From contig JNEN01001225.1 in assembly GCA_000697355.1 (NCBI GenBank), positions 1 through 64,000 of the forward strand: a stretch of DNA of 64,000 nt, read 5' to 3'. A program made the translations under genes and the position numbers. This stretch comes from Syncephalastrum monosporum B8922 (taxonomy: Eukaryota; Mucoromycota; Mucoromycetes; Mucorales; Syncephalastraceae). Position 1 is the first letter of the stretch; every line of letters begins with the position of its first letter. Shown piece by piece: positions 21,576-32,942 of this stretch. The notes under the pieces are model-generated. The model worked only from the letters and a program-made list of their open reading frames with translations, was not told the DNA's origin and did not search any database.

Positions 21576-23659
21576 ATGGAAGACGCGCCGTCTGTCCATT
21601 CTAGCGATGGGGACGATGCCTCGACCCGGCCAGGCTCGTCTCGTTTGTCGCTCGGCTCTTCACCTTCCGAACTGAGTGACGATGAAGACCATCCCCACAT
21701 TCAAGAAGAGCAGGTTGATGCTCAATCTCTCACCCCGACCGACAAAATCTCCCTAGAAGACAACAACGATGAGCGACCACACGACTTTGACGCCCTCTTT
21801 GCTGATAGCTCGGATACCCTCAGCAACGAGCCCATGGATATTGATGATCGTGACCTCGAAGCTTCAGACGATGACGACCCCTTTGCCTCTGTCAATGACG
21901 TTCCCCTCTCCCCCGAGCCAGCCAATATGGACGAAGAAGAGGAGGACGAGGAGGAGGAAGAGGAGGGGCAAGAGGAGGAAGAGGAAGAGGTGAAGCAAGA
22001 AAACCGTGAACCTACCACCGAACAAGTTGTCGAGCAAGTCGTCGTTACTAGCCGACGTAAGCGGCGCGGGTCGTCCACCCTGGAGCAGACGGAATGGCAA
22101 CAACGAAGGAACAGCAGGAAAATCGTCGCCACTGCTACTGTTGAAGAAGATGTCATTCATGAAGAACAAGAAAATGAGGGACAGAACAACGCTGTCGAAG
22201 GAGACGAACAAAATGGCGCAGTAGAAGCTTCAACAAAACCTGATCCGCCTTCTGCACCCGGGGCAACCGCAACTACGTCTACTACTACTACCACAACGAC
22301 AACATCCAACATCTCAACGGCTGCCAGGGTACCAAATCCAAGTGCTGACGAAGACAGACATGAAGGTAAGAAAAATTGGATCATGGGCATGGATGTGGAT
22401 CAGGGCATTCATATATCGACGTCCGTGCAGAGTCTCAGCAATGGCACCAAGAAGCGCTGGACGCGCTCTGCAAGATTGAAGAGGAATTTGCAAGGCTACG
22501 GGAAAAGTAAGTAACGGCTGTATGATATCAAAAACGGATGCTTATCAGGTTGCAGAATGTACCAAGAAAAACTTGGCGAGCTCAACGATGAAGCTCTGCT
22601 CATCGCACAAGGTAAGAAATAGCACCGGATCGTCCCGGGTACAGCGGCTAAGGGATTTCTTAGGTACACACCCAGAACTGCTCAACATGATGAAATCCAT
22701 CGAAGAAAAGCGAGCCAAGCGGATACAGAAAGCTGAGGCATGGCGCAACGTGAAGCGGATCAACTTTGAACAACAATTTGGCGGTCTGGAATACCAAGCC
22801 AACATGGACTTCATCGTAAGTACAGGGGTTCTGTCAGAAGTATATGAGACTGAAAGAGGGTCTAGTCGAGGAAAAATGCGCTGCGCCGCACCATTCTGTC
22901 CGAGCTGAACCGAAAGCGGTGGGATCTGGACAATGAACGCGAAAAGTTAAACGATGGACCGTCAGGTAAAGGGAGAAAAAAAAAAGAGGTCAAATAAAAT
23001 CAGAAAAGGGAACTCAACGCGATTATCAGATGCGGATCGGATGCCAGACTCGCACGCGCTGTCCGCCCGGAAACGTTATGTAGCCGAAGAAACACGCGAA
23101 CTGCATCGGGTGAAACAAATCCTCGGGTTCCCAGCGGCGCCCCGCGCAGATGGGTTACCGGTCCACCTTGTCCAGGACGATCTGGTGGCCTATGGTGTAA
23201 GTTAAATCAATGAGGGTGATATGCATTCGATACTCACTCGTGTTTACAGTTGAAACCTCGTAAGTACATAAAGCCAGGGCAAAACGTCCACTGACTATTC
23301 AACACGAAAAACAACACAGCCGAAACAACAACGACACACGAGAGTGTACCATCTACGTCAAAATTCCCCGTAGTGTCTCCGTATCCGTCTATATATACCT
23401 TCCATGGGCAGCTGCATTATCACGGACGGATATTTACCAAAGGAGACCATTTTACGGTGGTGGATGCCAATGCTGGTCGATATAATGCTAAATTGCTTAC
23501 GGTGACAGAGACAGAGGTAAATGGATAGGAACCAAAAAAGTTGAGGTGAAATTAACATAAGAGTAGGTGCAAGTGCAGAGAACAGATGGTTCGAAAACCA
23601 AGCTTCCATTTGCGCAGTTATCCAAGGGAAAATACCAAATCTTTGGAAGGCCGACTTAA
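21576..23659 (+). CDS. Sds3/Dep1-family subunit of an Rpd3-type histone deacetylase complex
   Basis: Nine exons (21576-22365, 22431-22506, 22556-22611, 22664-22815, 22866-22965, 23030-23196, 23250-23259, 23320-23516, 23567-23659) join to 546 aa. The first ~265 residues are acidic and disordered (long Glu/Asp runs). The Sds3-like domain then reads EALDALCKIEEEFARLREK, MYQEKLGELNDEA, GTHPELLNMM, KRAKRIQKAEAWR and FEQQFGGLEYQANMDFI. A C-terminal module (FPVVSPYPSIYTFHGQLHY to the end) looks like a small beta domain. Sds3-like proteins scaffold Sin3-Rpd3 deacetylase complexes. One coding exon is only 10 bases. Confidence 0.85.
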
Positions 23660-24181
23660 TACGTAACCTTTTCATTGAAAAACTTATTTACCAGCATTTA
23701 GCCATACTACTTTACAATTTACACGCTCTCGTCTGCACATCACTCACACTCTCTGCTTTCACTGCCCCTCGTCCGTACACACTCACACACGCACACTCAC
23801 CTCAACATCAAACACGCGCACTCCATCGCTCAACCTATTTACAACTCGCAATTTCACACACACACACACACACGCACACACACGCACACTCACTCACTCA
23901 CGTCAAAGCATCATCTATTTCAAGCACTATTGCCTCCTTGCATATCTGTTCTTTTTTCCTCGTTTGTTTTTTATAAACATCTTTCTCTTTTCTCACTCTG
24001 ACCCACTCTCGTTCGCTCTGTTTCTTCTTTTGTCATTCTGCAACCAGCTGCATACGTCAAAACACGGATATGGTAATCGTGTGGCCGAGGAATGGCGCAT
24101 TTTGAAAGTGCCACGTAAAAGGGGTCCGTGCGTTCGGCCAATAAAAGAAGCGTTCTCCCTTTCTTCTCTCTTCTGGAAGCA
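23660..24181. other. Intergenic region with CA/CACT microsatellites
   Basis: Between the Sds3-like gene and the PDI gene. It holds CACACA/CGCACA and CACTCACT repeats (about 23850-23900) and the PDI promoter. I see no gene. Confidence 0.5.
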
Positions 24182-25695
24182 ATGCGACCAATTTACTTGA
24201 GTGCTCTGGCATTTCTTTTGAGCCAAACTAACGTGGCTCAGGCCTTTTACGGAAGCCGGGATGCCGTGGTTGAACTGACATCGAAAAACTTCAAGCAGCA
24301 AGTGTTGGATTCAGACGTAAGCGGAACGCTTTCATTTCACAATGACCAGTCACCTCACAATTGCTTAGCACCTCACGGCAGTGGAGTTCTATGCCCCGTG
24401 GTGTGGTCATTGTCAACGGTAATATTGAGTAAAGTGTGGCTCGACTGTGACTGAAGAGTTTGACAGACTGGCACCGGATTGGAAGAAGGCGGCCAAGAAC
24501 TTGGAAGGACTGATCACGGTGGGCGCTGTCAACTGCGATGACGATGCGAACAAGCCGCTTTGTGGTCAGTATGGTATCCAAGGTTTCCCCACCATCAAGG
24601 TCTTCCGTCCCGAGTATCGCGAAAACAAAAAGACGGGCACTCGTTCTAGAGTCGCACCCTCAGGTACGCCTTCCGCTTTGACATAAGACACAAACCTTAA
24701 AACTCATGCTCGCTTGCATGCAGATTATCAGGGCGCGCGTGATGCCAAATCCATCGTTGACCATCTCCTGTCCCTTCAGCCCTCCAATGTGCGCTACGTC
24801 AAAGCCGATCCGGCCAAGGCCAAATCCAAGAAGAGTATTGCGTTTGATGACTTTTTGCAGATTGAGGTAAGATCAGCGCTCGTTCTCTTAGGCCGATTAT
24901 CAACCCGTGACTCTCTATAGAATGCCACCTTGCCCAAAGCGCTCCTCTTTACCGACAAACCTACTACCTCAGCTCTGTACAAATCGCTTTCCGTCGAGTT
25001 TGGACCGGATCGCATGCTGGTGGGTGAGGTCAAAAAGTATGAAAAGGACCTGGTCAGTCAGTTTGGCATTCAGTCTTTTCCTACACTCTATGTCATTTCT
25101 CCCGAGCATGGCCACGTCCTTTATGATGGAAAACTGAAGCGCGAACCATTGACCGAGTTCCTGGAGACATATGCGTTGAAGGCCACCAAAAGCAAGGGCA
25201 AACAAGCCAAAAAAGAGACCAAGGAAGACACCAAGGCCGAGAAGAAGGAAGAGCCGCGTCAAGGTAAGCCATCGTCTAGAATTTGATGACCTATCGCTGA
25301 CCAATCGCACAGTGGTGGAGCTTACAAGCAATGAAGCGTTCAAGAAGCAATGCAGCGGAAACGCTTATTGTGTTATTGCGGTCGTATCCGACGATGAAAA
25401 AGAAGAAACACTTGACATGCTGAAGCAGTTCAACACAGACGCCTTGCCCAACTACCGGTTTGCTTGGACGACCGCACCCAAGGCGGCACACATGACCCAG
25501 AAGCTGAACCTGGCCCAGGACCTCCCGACCATCTTCTTCGTTCATCCGACCAAACAGGTTTTCCGCACCTACATTGGACCATGGGATGTCAAAGGTATTT
25601 CCAACTGGCTCGAGCAGATCCCTACCGGCCGTGTGCAGCTCTGGTCCTACGAGGGCTCGCTCGAGATAAAGGAGCATGTGCGCGACGAGCTGTAG
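24182..25695 (+). CDS. ER protein disulfide isomerase-like protein (P5/Mpd1-type)
   Basis: Six exons (24182-24316, 24369-24418, 24467-24663, 24724-24866, 24921-25263, 25313-25695) give 416 aa. A signal peptide covers about residues 1-20. The first thioredoxin domain carries the redox site WCGHC, cut by an intron just after it (CQ|R), and the conserved cis-Pro loop GFPTIKVF. A second thioredoxin-like domain (FGIQSFPTLYVI) lacks a CxxC, followed by a Lys/Glu-rich linker and a third thioredoxin-like fold without an active site. The protein ends in RDEL, a KDEL-type ER retention signal. Role: oxidising or isomerising disulfides of secretory proteins. One active site makes it closer to Mpd1/ERp38-type proteins than to classical PDI. 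Confidence 0.9.
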
Positions 25696-25794
25696 GAACC
25701 ATTCGATACCAATTTTTTCCAGAAAAACAGCATATTTATTTTTTTCAAAAATAATGCCGGACATGATAAAAATAAAAAACTAAAGCAGACTTCC

Positions 25795-28021
25795 TTATGG
25801 TTTCACCTTGTCTTCCTCATTCCACTGCGCGTCAAAGACGAGCGCATCCGCAAGCTTTGTGAAAACCTTGTCGTCTTCCTCGACTGCGCCACGGATCTTG
25901 TTGTTGGTCTCCTCCTTCCGCATGGCTTCCCTCGCTTCGCGCGTCGGCGGCAAGCGCTCGTTTTCTTGATCCGACTGCTTGGCCTCTTCAAAGGATGTGA
26001 TGGCTGGACATATACATAACGTATGGAGGAGTGAGTCAAATAATATGAGCCATGCACTTGTAATGAGTACCTGATTTGATCCCCTCAGCACCCAAAGCAA
26101 GCGTGCCCAGGGGAACCTTGCCCGTGGGTGATCTTGATTTGAGCTCCATGACTTGCTCCGAGTTTTCGCGCAACACGGAAAAGACACGCGAGATTTTACC
26201 CACTGCCAGGATTTTATTTCGGATAATCATGCGACGTTGTTCCATCTCGTCGTTTGGTCCAGGCTCTATCGGTCCGTCCAGCGATCGGCGGTGCTGCTCC
26301 TCAGCCAGTTCTTCTTGGCTGCAAATATTCAGAATGGCGATCAGCATATCGGTGACTACGTAGAGCGCGATGAGCATAGTGTAGACAGAGCCTTAATAGA
26401 AGACTGACTTTTCTCGCCCACAAAAGGCAAACTCCAAGTGAAGACATCCATAAAGTTCGGCAACCAGTAAGGATGCGGTGAGCTGTTGAACTGACGGATG
26501 TTCATAACATTATTCTCGTATTTGAGAACGGCTGCCTTGTTGTTGTATACATCCAGATAGTTGGGGGCCGAGAAGATGGTTATGACAGCCGGGAACGAGG
26601 TCGTCCTTCCTCGTCGGTACATCCGATATCTGGTATGGAATGGTAGAAGATTGGCCTATGTGCTTTTACTCATTTCTGCTGCTGCTTACCCTGCATCTTG
26701 CGCTTCATGACCTCGGATGACGGACAGGAGCCCGTTGCGTTCCAGGAAATTGCACGTAGCGTTATATCTATGTTAAGTATGAGTATATGGCTATGATCCT
26801 GGATCCACTTGCGTGTAATAGTAAGAACAGCCTCGGGCACTGTTGTGAATGAAATTGGTATGGTCCCGTGATTGCTCTTGTCCAAAGTCCTCTATTGGAT
26901 CCGACCACAGGAGATCACAGAGTAAGCCGCTCGTGGGTGGCTCGCAAAAGCGGTCGATCTACTTCAGGTTACTTGATGGCTGGTGTCGCCTTATTTGAAC
27001 ATACCTTTTCAAGATCTTCTAGGGTATGCAGATCGGGCGACAGACCGCCGTGGACGCAAAGGAACTGCTTGTTCATCAAGGCAGCCAAAGGCAAAGCGCA
27101 AAATGAAGTCATGCAAGCATCGTACACACGCTCGGTGTACTTGTGTTCGCCTTGTGTTTGACGTTAGCGTCGGACATACCATCCGGCCAATCCGGTCCAT
27201 GCTTACATTCGATCTTGAAAGTGAAGTAATCCGTCAAATGCCGGCATTCATGATTGCCACGCAATAAATGCAGCGTCTTGGGATACCAGAGTTTAAGGGC
27301 ATAAAGATAAAGCACACACTGTTGAAATTTGCAAACAATGAGCATATCCGCAGCCACTTTAGCCCGCAGATCCACCCCTCTCCGCAAGACGTCTACCTGC
27401 CTCGATCGAAAAGTAGCCACGGTCCACATAGTCACCGAGGAAAAGATAGTTTGTGTTGGATGGATCACCTCCAATTTCGAATAGTTTCATCAAGTCGTAG
27501 TACTGGCCGTGGATATCACCACACACTGTCCATCAAAAATAAGGTTCACGTTTCAGACAAACACACGCGCGATTTCGGGTAGCCCCTATCCGCAACGAAC
27601 CTGTGATGGGTGCCGAGACCTCCAGCAGGTTCGGTTCTTCGAGCAAGGCATTGGCAGTCATAGCGAGTATGGCCAACGCTTGATCTTCGGTGAGGCGGCC
27701 TTCGCGATAGAAGTGATCACGTAGTACATTTAAATCAGGCAGGTCAGGTCGCTCTTTGCTGTAGAATTGCTCGTCTGTCAAGGTGTGAACAGCCGGTGCA
27801 GCAACCTCTGGAGACAGAACAAAGGAGAATATATGTTAAAGTGGAAAGCATACAGTGGTACACCGCGTACCTTTAATGACGCGTTCATTGGTGGTGACGA
27901 TGGTGCCGTCCTCCAAGGTCAGACGAGAAAAGTCAATACGGGGTGCACCCTCATCGGACTTGATACGCAGGCGACGGACCACTGGACTTTCTGCGCGCGC
28001 AAGGGAGGCTGGATCGGTCAT
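25795..28021 (-). CDS. cnaA: Calcineurin A, catalytic subunit of protein phosphatase 2B
   Basis: Ten exons (28021-27871, 27807-27601, 27525-27401, 27318-27207, 27150-27005, 26958-26813, 26767-26690, 26629-26409, 26355-26071, 26003-25795) give 559 aa. Metal-binding phosphatase motifs GDIHGQ (about 122-127), GDYVDRG and GNHE are intact. The calcineurin-B binding helix, a calmodulin-binding stretch ([20 protein letters not shown]) and an autoinhibitory-like segment ([12 protein letters not shown]) follow in the usual order. Ca2+/calmodulin-activated phosphatase controlling stress responses and dimorphism in fungi. Two of its introns start with GC instead of GT (27400 and 26812). It ends tail to tail with the PDI gene, 99 bp apart. 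Confidence 0.96.
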
Positions 28022-29401
28022 GCAGAAAAAAAAAAGATGGGAAGAGGAGAGGAAGAGGAGAGGGAAAGGAAAATAGTAGAGAGAAAAATAGGAAACACTT
28101 TATTGACACAAACCGATAGGCTGACCTGATCTCACGCGGCTGAAATAAAGTCCGATGCCGATGTCTGCATATCTTCGGCTTGGAATGAAAGCGCCTACAT
28201 GTTTGTCGCTGCTGTTCTTTTGTTTAGTATGACCACAAGCGCATATGAAGCCAGCTATTGTGCTGATTTTTTACGTTTGGTTTGGATAGCGGTTTAAAAT
28301 GGTTAGCTTGCCGTGTTTGTGTTCAGGTAAACCGGATGGATACCTTTATATGTTACACGATGTTGCGCATACATATCAAAGATAAAGTGGCTTTAAGCCC
28401 ACCTTATCAACTGTTGCCATTCTGCGATTACAGTAGCTTAGCATGTTTATAAGGCATTACACCTACGATTAGCGGAAGAGAAGTCCTGCCTGGCGGTCGA
28501 GGTGCGCTCAAATTTGGATTCTGCATTTTTCTCACAACTACTTTTATTCACAAGCCGTAGCGCTCGATCATCATACATGTGAAGATGACCCTTTTTAATA
28601 TATCTCCTGTCATAGGTCACATATATGGTGTGTACGCAGCTAATACTATATGTATTGTTTAAATAGACGAGAGCGCATATCAAAGCTAAATTTGCAATTG
28701 CCTTGATGGGCGATACATGTAACTTTAGTACTTTTACGCAAGTAACCCTAATAAATGTTCAACTGCTACATGTTCTTAGCATGATAAACCAGGAATCTCT
28801 CACCAGATACTCGTACATACAGTTACGTGAAGCTATAGTTAGATCTGAGTCTTTTAAGGGATAAACGATTCCTGTGCGTCTAGCTGTTGTAGAGTATGGG
28901 TATTAAAGATAATTTAACGGAAGAGTAGCACCGCGTGGCGGGACAAGCTTCAGGTGGCACCTTCCACTGTGGCCATTTCAGGCCTGAACAGCTCTTGCGG
29001 CATAGACCAATACATCTCAAGTGCTTTAAAAGCCAACTCAGCCTAGCACGCGATCGTGGTTATCTTTGATGGCGTTGGGCTTCATGGTGCCAACGGGAAT
29101 GCAGAGATATCAGTAGATATTATCGTCATTCTCAATATATGATTCTTGTCTTATAGTATACATGATTACAAGACCAGCACTCCCAATGCTACGACTACCC
29201 AAGCTTAGTTTATAAATGCTGATTGAATAGAATCTATGAATAAGAATAAATAGGCATCTGCCTTACATGTGTTCAGTATTTCTACAGCAGATTTATGCGG
29301 GTGAGCTGAGCCACATTTCTCCACAGAAATGTGTCCACGGGTCAGATAATAGAGAGAATTTCAGAATTTCCTTGCTTCTCTCCTTTACCCCGCACTTTCA
29401 A
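28022..29401. promoter_or_regulatory. Divergent intergenic region, calcineurin / dihydroorotase
   Basis: About 1.4 kb separates the two start codons, so it should contain both promoters. Right beside the calcineurin ATG is a purine tract on the plus strand (about 28025-28075), that is, a CT-rich leader for calcineurin. Elsewhere it is AT-rich with no convincing ORF. Confidence 0.5.
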
Positions 29402-30591
29402 ATGTCAAGCATTACCATTCCCTCGGCCTGCGACTTCCATTTGCACCTTCGTCAAGATGAAATGATGAAAATGGTCACTCCGAAGGTAGTCGAAGGTGGT
29501 GTCTCGCTAGCTTATATCATGGTAAGCACTCCCAAATATACTGCATTACCATGTAACTCGATTCCAACTTCTCTGTTTTGCTATGTGCTATGACAGCCCA
29601 ACACCGTCCCTCCTATCAAGACGACTGAGCAGGCCTTGCAGTACAAGCAGGAGCTGCAAGCCCTGGCGCCCGAAGTGACTTTCTACATGACGCTGTATCT
29701 GTCGCCTGAGCTGACCGTTGAAGAAATCCGCAAGGCTAGCAAAGCCGGCGTTGCCGGTAAGCGGCAAGCGCAACTACGTCGGCTGTCAATTAACCTCATG
29801 CTTCACTAGGTGTCAAATCTTATCCCCGTGGTGTGACGACCAACAGCGACTCTGGCATTGAGTCTTACGAGATCTACTATCCCATTTTCCAGGCCATGGA
29901 GGAAGAGGGTATGGTCCTGAACTTGCACGGCGAGATCCCGAGCGACCCCACCAACGACGTGTGTGTCATGAATGCTGAGGAGCGCTTCTTGCCCCAGCTC
30001 GAAAAGATTCACCATGCTTTCCCCAAGCTCAAGATCGTTCTCGAGCATGCTACCACCGCGCGTGCGGTCGAGACTGTCAAGCGTTGCGGCGATACGGTTG
30101 GCTGCACCATCACCGTGCACCATCTTCAGCTGATCGTCGACGACTGGGCCGGCCAGCCCCATCACTTTTGCAAGCCCGTCGCCAAGTTCCCTCACGATCG
30201 CAAGGCCCTGCGTGACGTCGTTGCCTCGGCTCACCCGCGCTTCTTCCTCGGTCCCGACTCTCCCCCTCACCCCCGCCACACCAAGGAGAATGCCAAATCC
30301 TGCGCTGGTGTGTTCACGACCCCGATGGTTCTGCCCTACCTCGCCAAGATTTTCGAGGAGATTGGCTGCCTTGACAAACTCGAGAACTTTGCTTGCCACT
30401 TTGGCCGCAAGTTTTACGGCCTGTCCCAAAAGGAAGGCTTCCAGGACCGCACCGTGACTCTGGTCAAGGAGAACAACGTTGTGGTGCCCGAAGAATACCC
30501 CATCTCGGCTACTAACGCTGACGCCGGCGTCGTCGTTCCTTTCCTGACCGGCAAGGACCTTGGCTGGAAGATTGCCCAGAACTTCTGTTAG
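29402..30591 (+). CDS. URA4: Dihydroorotase (pyrimidine biosynthesis)
   Basis: Three exons (29402-29521, 29597-29756, 29810-30591) give 353 aa, the usual length of single-function class II dihydroorotases. Zinc-site residues are visible: HLHLR near the N-terminus, the carbamylated Lys in GVKSYPRG, His in NLHGEI and LEHATT, and Asp in GPDSPPH. The enzyme cyclises N-carbamoyl-L-aspartate to dihydroorotate in de novo UMP synthesis, in the cytosol. The start at 29402 is chosen because it leads straight into the conserved barrel strand (ITIPSACDFHLHLR). It is convergent with the QTRT2-like gene, with 131 bp between stop codons. Confidence 0.96.
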
Positions 30592-30722
30592 ATAGTTGCT
30601 ATCCAGCAATAGTAGTACTGGTAGAAGTAGAAAAAAAAAAGTAGAAAACCGAAGATAGAAGTGTCCTTGTAATAACACTAAAAAAAGTTCTTGTTTTGCA
30701 TTTTTGAAGACCGTGTGTGTAT

Positions 30723-32279
30723 TTACAGTAGGAGAGTGCGTTTTTTCTTGGTGGGCGAACCCAAACAGTCGGCGTCCACTTCGTCTTCATGGCCGATCTC
30801 CCCGCTGGGTTCCTTGTCATGGCGATAATATTTCATAAATGCGTCTCTGTCCTGGCTAAACCGTTTCTGGTCGATGCTGTTGCGCACTGCAACCATAAAA
30901 CGCTCCAGCTGGTGTACGTTGTGGCTAGATTCGATCTATTATTAAATAGCGCCAAGACAGCGGTGTGAACTTACATCATTAATAATAAGGGTCCCAGCAT
31001 TTCGTGCGCGTTCAGTAAATGATGGATGTAGGCCTTTGAAAACGGAGTCGAACACGTGTAACATGTGCAAGCAGAATCGACGGGCTCGAACTGATGGGCC
31101 ATTCCCGTATCCCAGAGGTTCAGTGTTTTGTCTTTCGGCTCCTCCGCCGATGGGGTCTTTTCCGTACCAAACTCGAACTGGATAGCGCGGCCTCGCTCGG
31201 TCATCTTGTATGCATAGCTTGCATCGAAGAGGTCAATGCCTTGGGCAATGCCGGCCAGAATTTTTTCTGTACATTATGGATTGCCACGTTATTAATGTAC
31301 TCGTCATAACTTAAAAGTATCGGCCAATAAGAAAACTCGACGCACCTGGAGTGGACAAACCATATGCCAAACGGGGTTTTTCCGCAGGGAGATGATCCGT
31401 CGAGTGTTGCAGAAATTCGAGCTGATCTTGGGCGGGGAGCTCGAATGCGTTCAAAACAAAACCTTGCACCTCACGCTCTGCAGCGGACTTGGCTGACCGC
31501 TCACGCTCCTCCTTGTTATTGAAGCCGACAACAGGGGCAAAGAGTGGTATATCAAGTTCCTGTAGCGAAGTTTCCAAAAGTTAGAGCAAGCCAAAGTTGA
31601 GCGAGAGTTGCGCCAGTTGAGCCGATCTGCTTCAGGAGAACGAGAGAGAGAGAGAGAGAGAGAGAGGGGAGGACATGAAATTAAGGAGATGCGACTACCT
31701 TGCATTTGCTCAAGCAGGTATCCAGCCAACGGAGTGTACGGTCGACTGCCTTTGTGATACGCTTCAACTTGACCTGCTCTTTGGCAGCAATGACATCGGC
31801 AGGCGAAGCGCACCAGTCGGGTCTGAAGCTAGCCATCGCCTCACACCATAGCTCGGGCGTCACACGACGCACACCACCGTATGTCTCTACGCAGACAAAC
31901 TTTTCGGTATTGGGTGCAACAGGGTCAAATTTCACAGGGTCCTTGACGTCGCAGAACAGCAGCTGATCTTTCTGGTTAAGGAACTGATGAAGCCCGTGCG
32001 GATATCTGAACGAAGATGGCTGTTTCTGCTCCACACTTTATATCCATCAGTCCAGATTTCTCCCAAACAAAAGAAGCTGTTCTCTTACAAGTGCTCGAGG
32101 GACACCTGTAGCGCGTTGATCGGTAATGCTTTGAGATTGTCGGCAACGAGATGGGGCACGGATCCTCGAATAGTGTGAGTCAGACATGCAGGTGTTTGAA
32201 TAGTTTTCTGCCTTGACACAAAGTGAAGCGAGCCGCGTCGTATGGCCGAAGACTCGGTCGCCTGAAGTGTAAACTGCAT
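30723..32279 (-). CDS. Queuine tRNA-ribosyltransferase accessory subunit 2 (QTRT2-like)
   Basis: Five exons (32279-32089, 32005-31699, 31559-31346, 31266-30975, 30924-30723) give 401 aa, close to animal QTRT2 (~415). Conserved stretches include VETYGGVRRVTPELWCEAM, LAYGLSTPG, GIDLFDASYAYKMTERGRA and the zinc site CTCYTC with downstream His in LLNAHEMLGPLLLM. QTRT2 pairs with the catalytic QTRT1 to swap guanine for salvaged queuine at the wobble base of GUN-anticodon tRNAs. The start could also be at 32288 (three codons earlier). The intron 31560-31698 contains a GA dinucleotide run (about 31642-31666), read as CT on the gene strand. Confidence 0.9.
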
Positions 32280-32942
32280 TCTCTGCATGTCAGTTTTACA
32301 GCACTTGCTCCGAGTCGAATTGGTCAATGCAGCGCTGCCCAACCATGTGGCTTGGATTTTGTACTCGACCGGTACCTTTCACATCCTCTGAAACTGGTCT
32401 AACCAGACCCTTTCCATCAACCTCTATTGGTATTACACCACGGTGTACTCATGGTAATGCATAGAGACTTTCGGCCATGTGAATATATCTCGATTTCGCA
32501 GCAAGATACCCAAGTCGGCCACTTGCGACAAATATTATACAGCCCACTCTTCAAACGCGTCTTGGTGCTTATATTTGAAGACGTTTTCTGAAGTCAGATG
32601 TGCTACAAGCGTCCAACGAAGCATGAAACATCAGACGATAGGCAATGCGATTGGCAAACGGCTCGTCACTGTGTATGGGTCCAAAACGCTAAGGAGAATA
32701 CGGAAAGACACGTGAGAGTTGCACAAATAATCAATACCTTTAACATTTTCAGAGAGGAGCAGCATGCTAAACATATAAACTTTGTGTACATTTCTTTGAT
32801 TTGACTTTGATACTTTGATACTTTGATACTTTGATACTTTGATACAGAATGGTGTGGTTATGCGCCTGTTTGTTTTGTTTTCTATTTACATGTGTGTGGA
32901 ACAAAAGGAAAAGAGGGAGGGAGAGAGAAAAGAATAGGAGAA
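32280..32942. other. Intergenic region between QTRT2-like and DUF8032 genes
   Basis: It holds the QTRT2-like promoter and the 3' UTR of the DUF8032 gene. The one notable item is the minisatellite at 32805-32844. Short ORFs here show no motif. Confidence 0.45.
32805..32844. repeat. Minisatellite: five perfect CTTTGATA units
   Basis: Five uninterrupted copies of the 8-base unit CTTTGATA, preceded by a related imperfect copy. It lies ~100 bp past the stop codon of the DUF8032 gene, so it may be transcribed in the 3' UTR. Confidence 0.9.

Noticed and set aside
24419..24458. Frameshift in the PDI gene after the CGHC motif, when the acceptors at 24456/24458 are used
   Set aside because: Using the acceptor at 24466 gives a 48 bp intron and restores the conserved CQRLAPDW sequence in phase, so no frameshift is needed.
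29806..30678. 290-codon minus-strand ORF opposite dihydroorotase
   Set aside because: Antisense shadow of a strongly biased coding frame, without family motifs.
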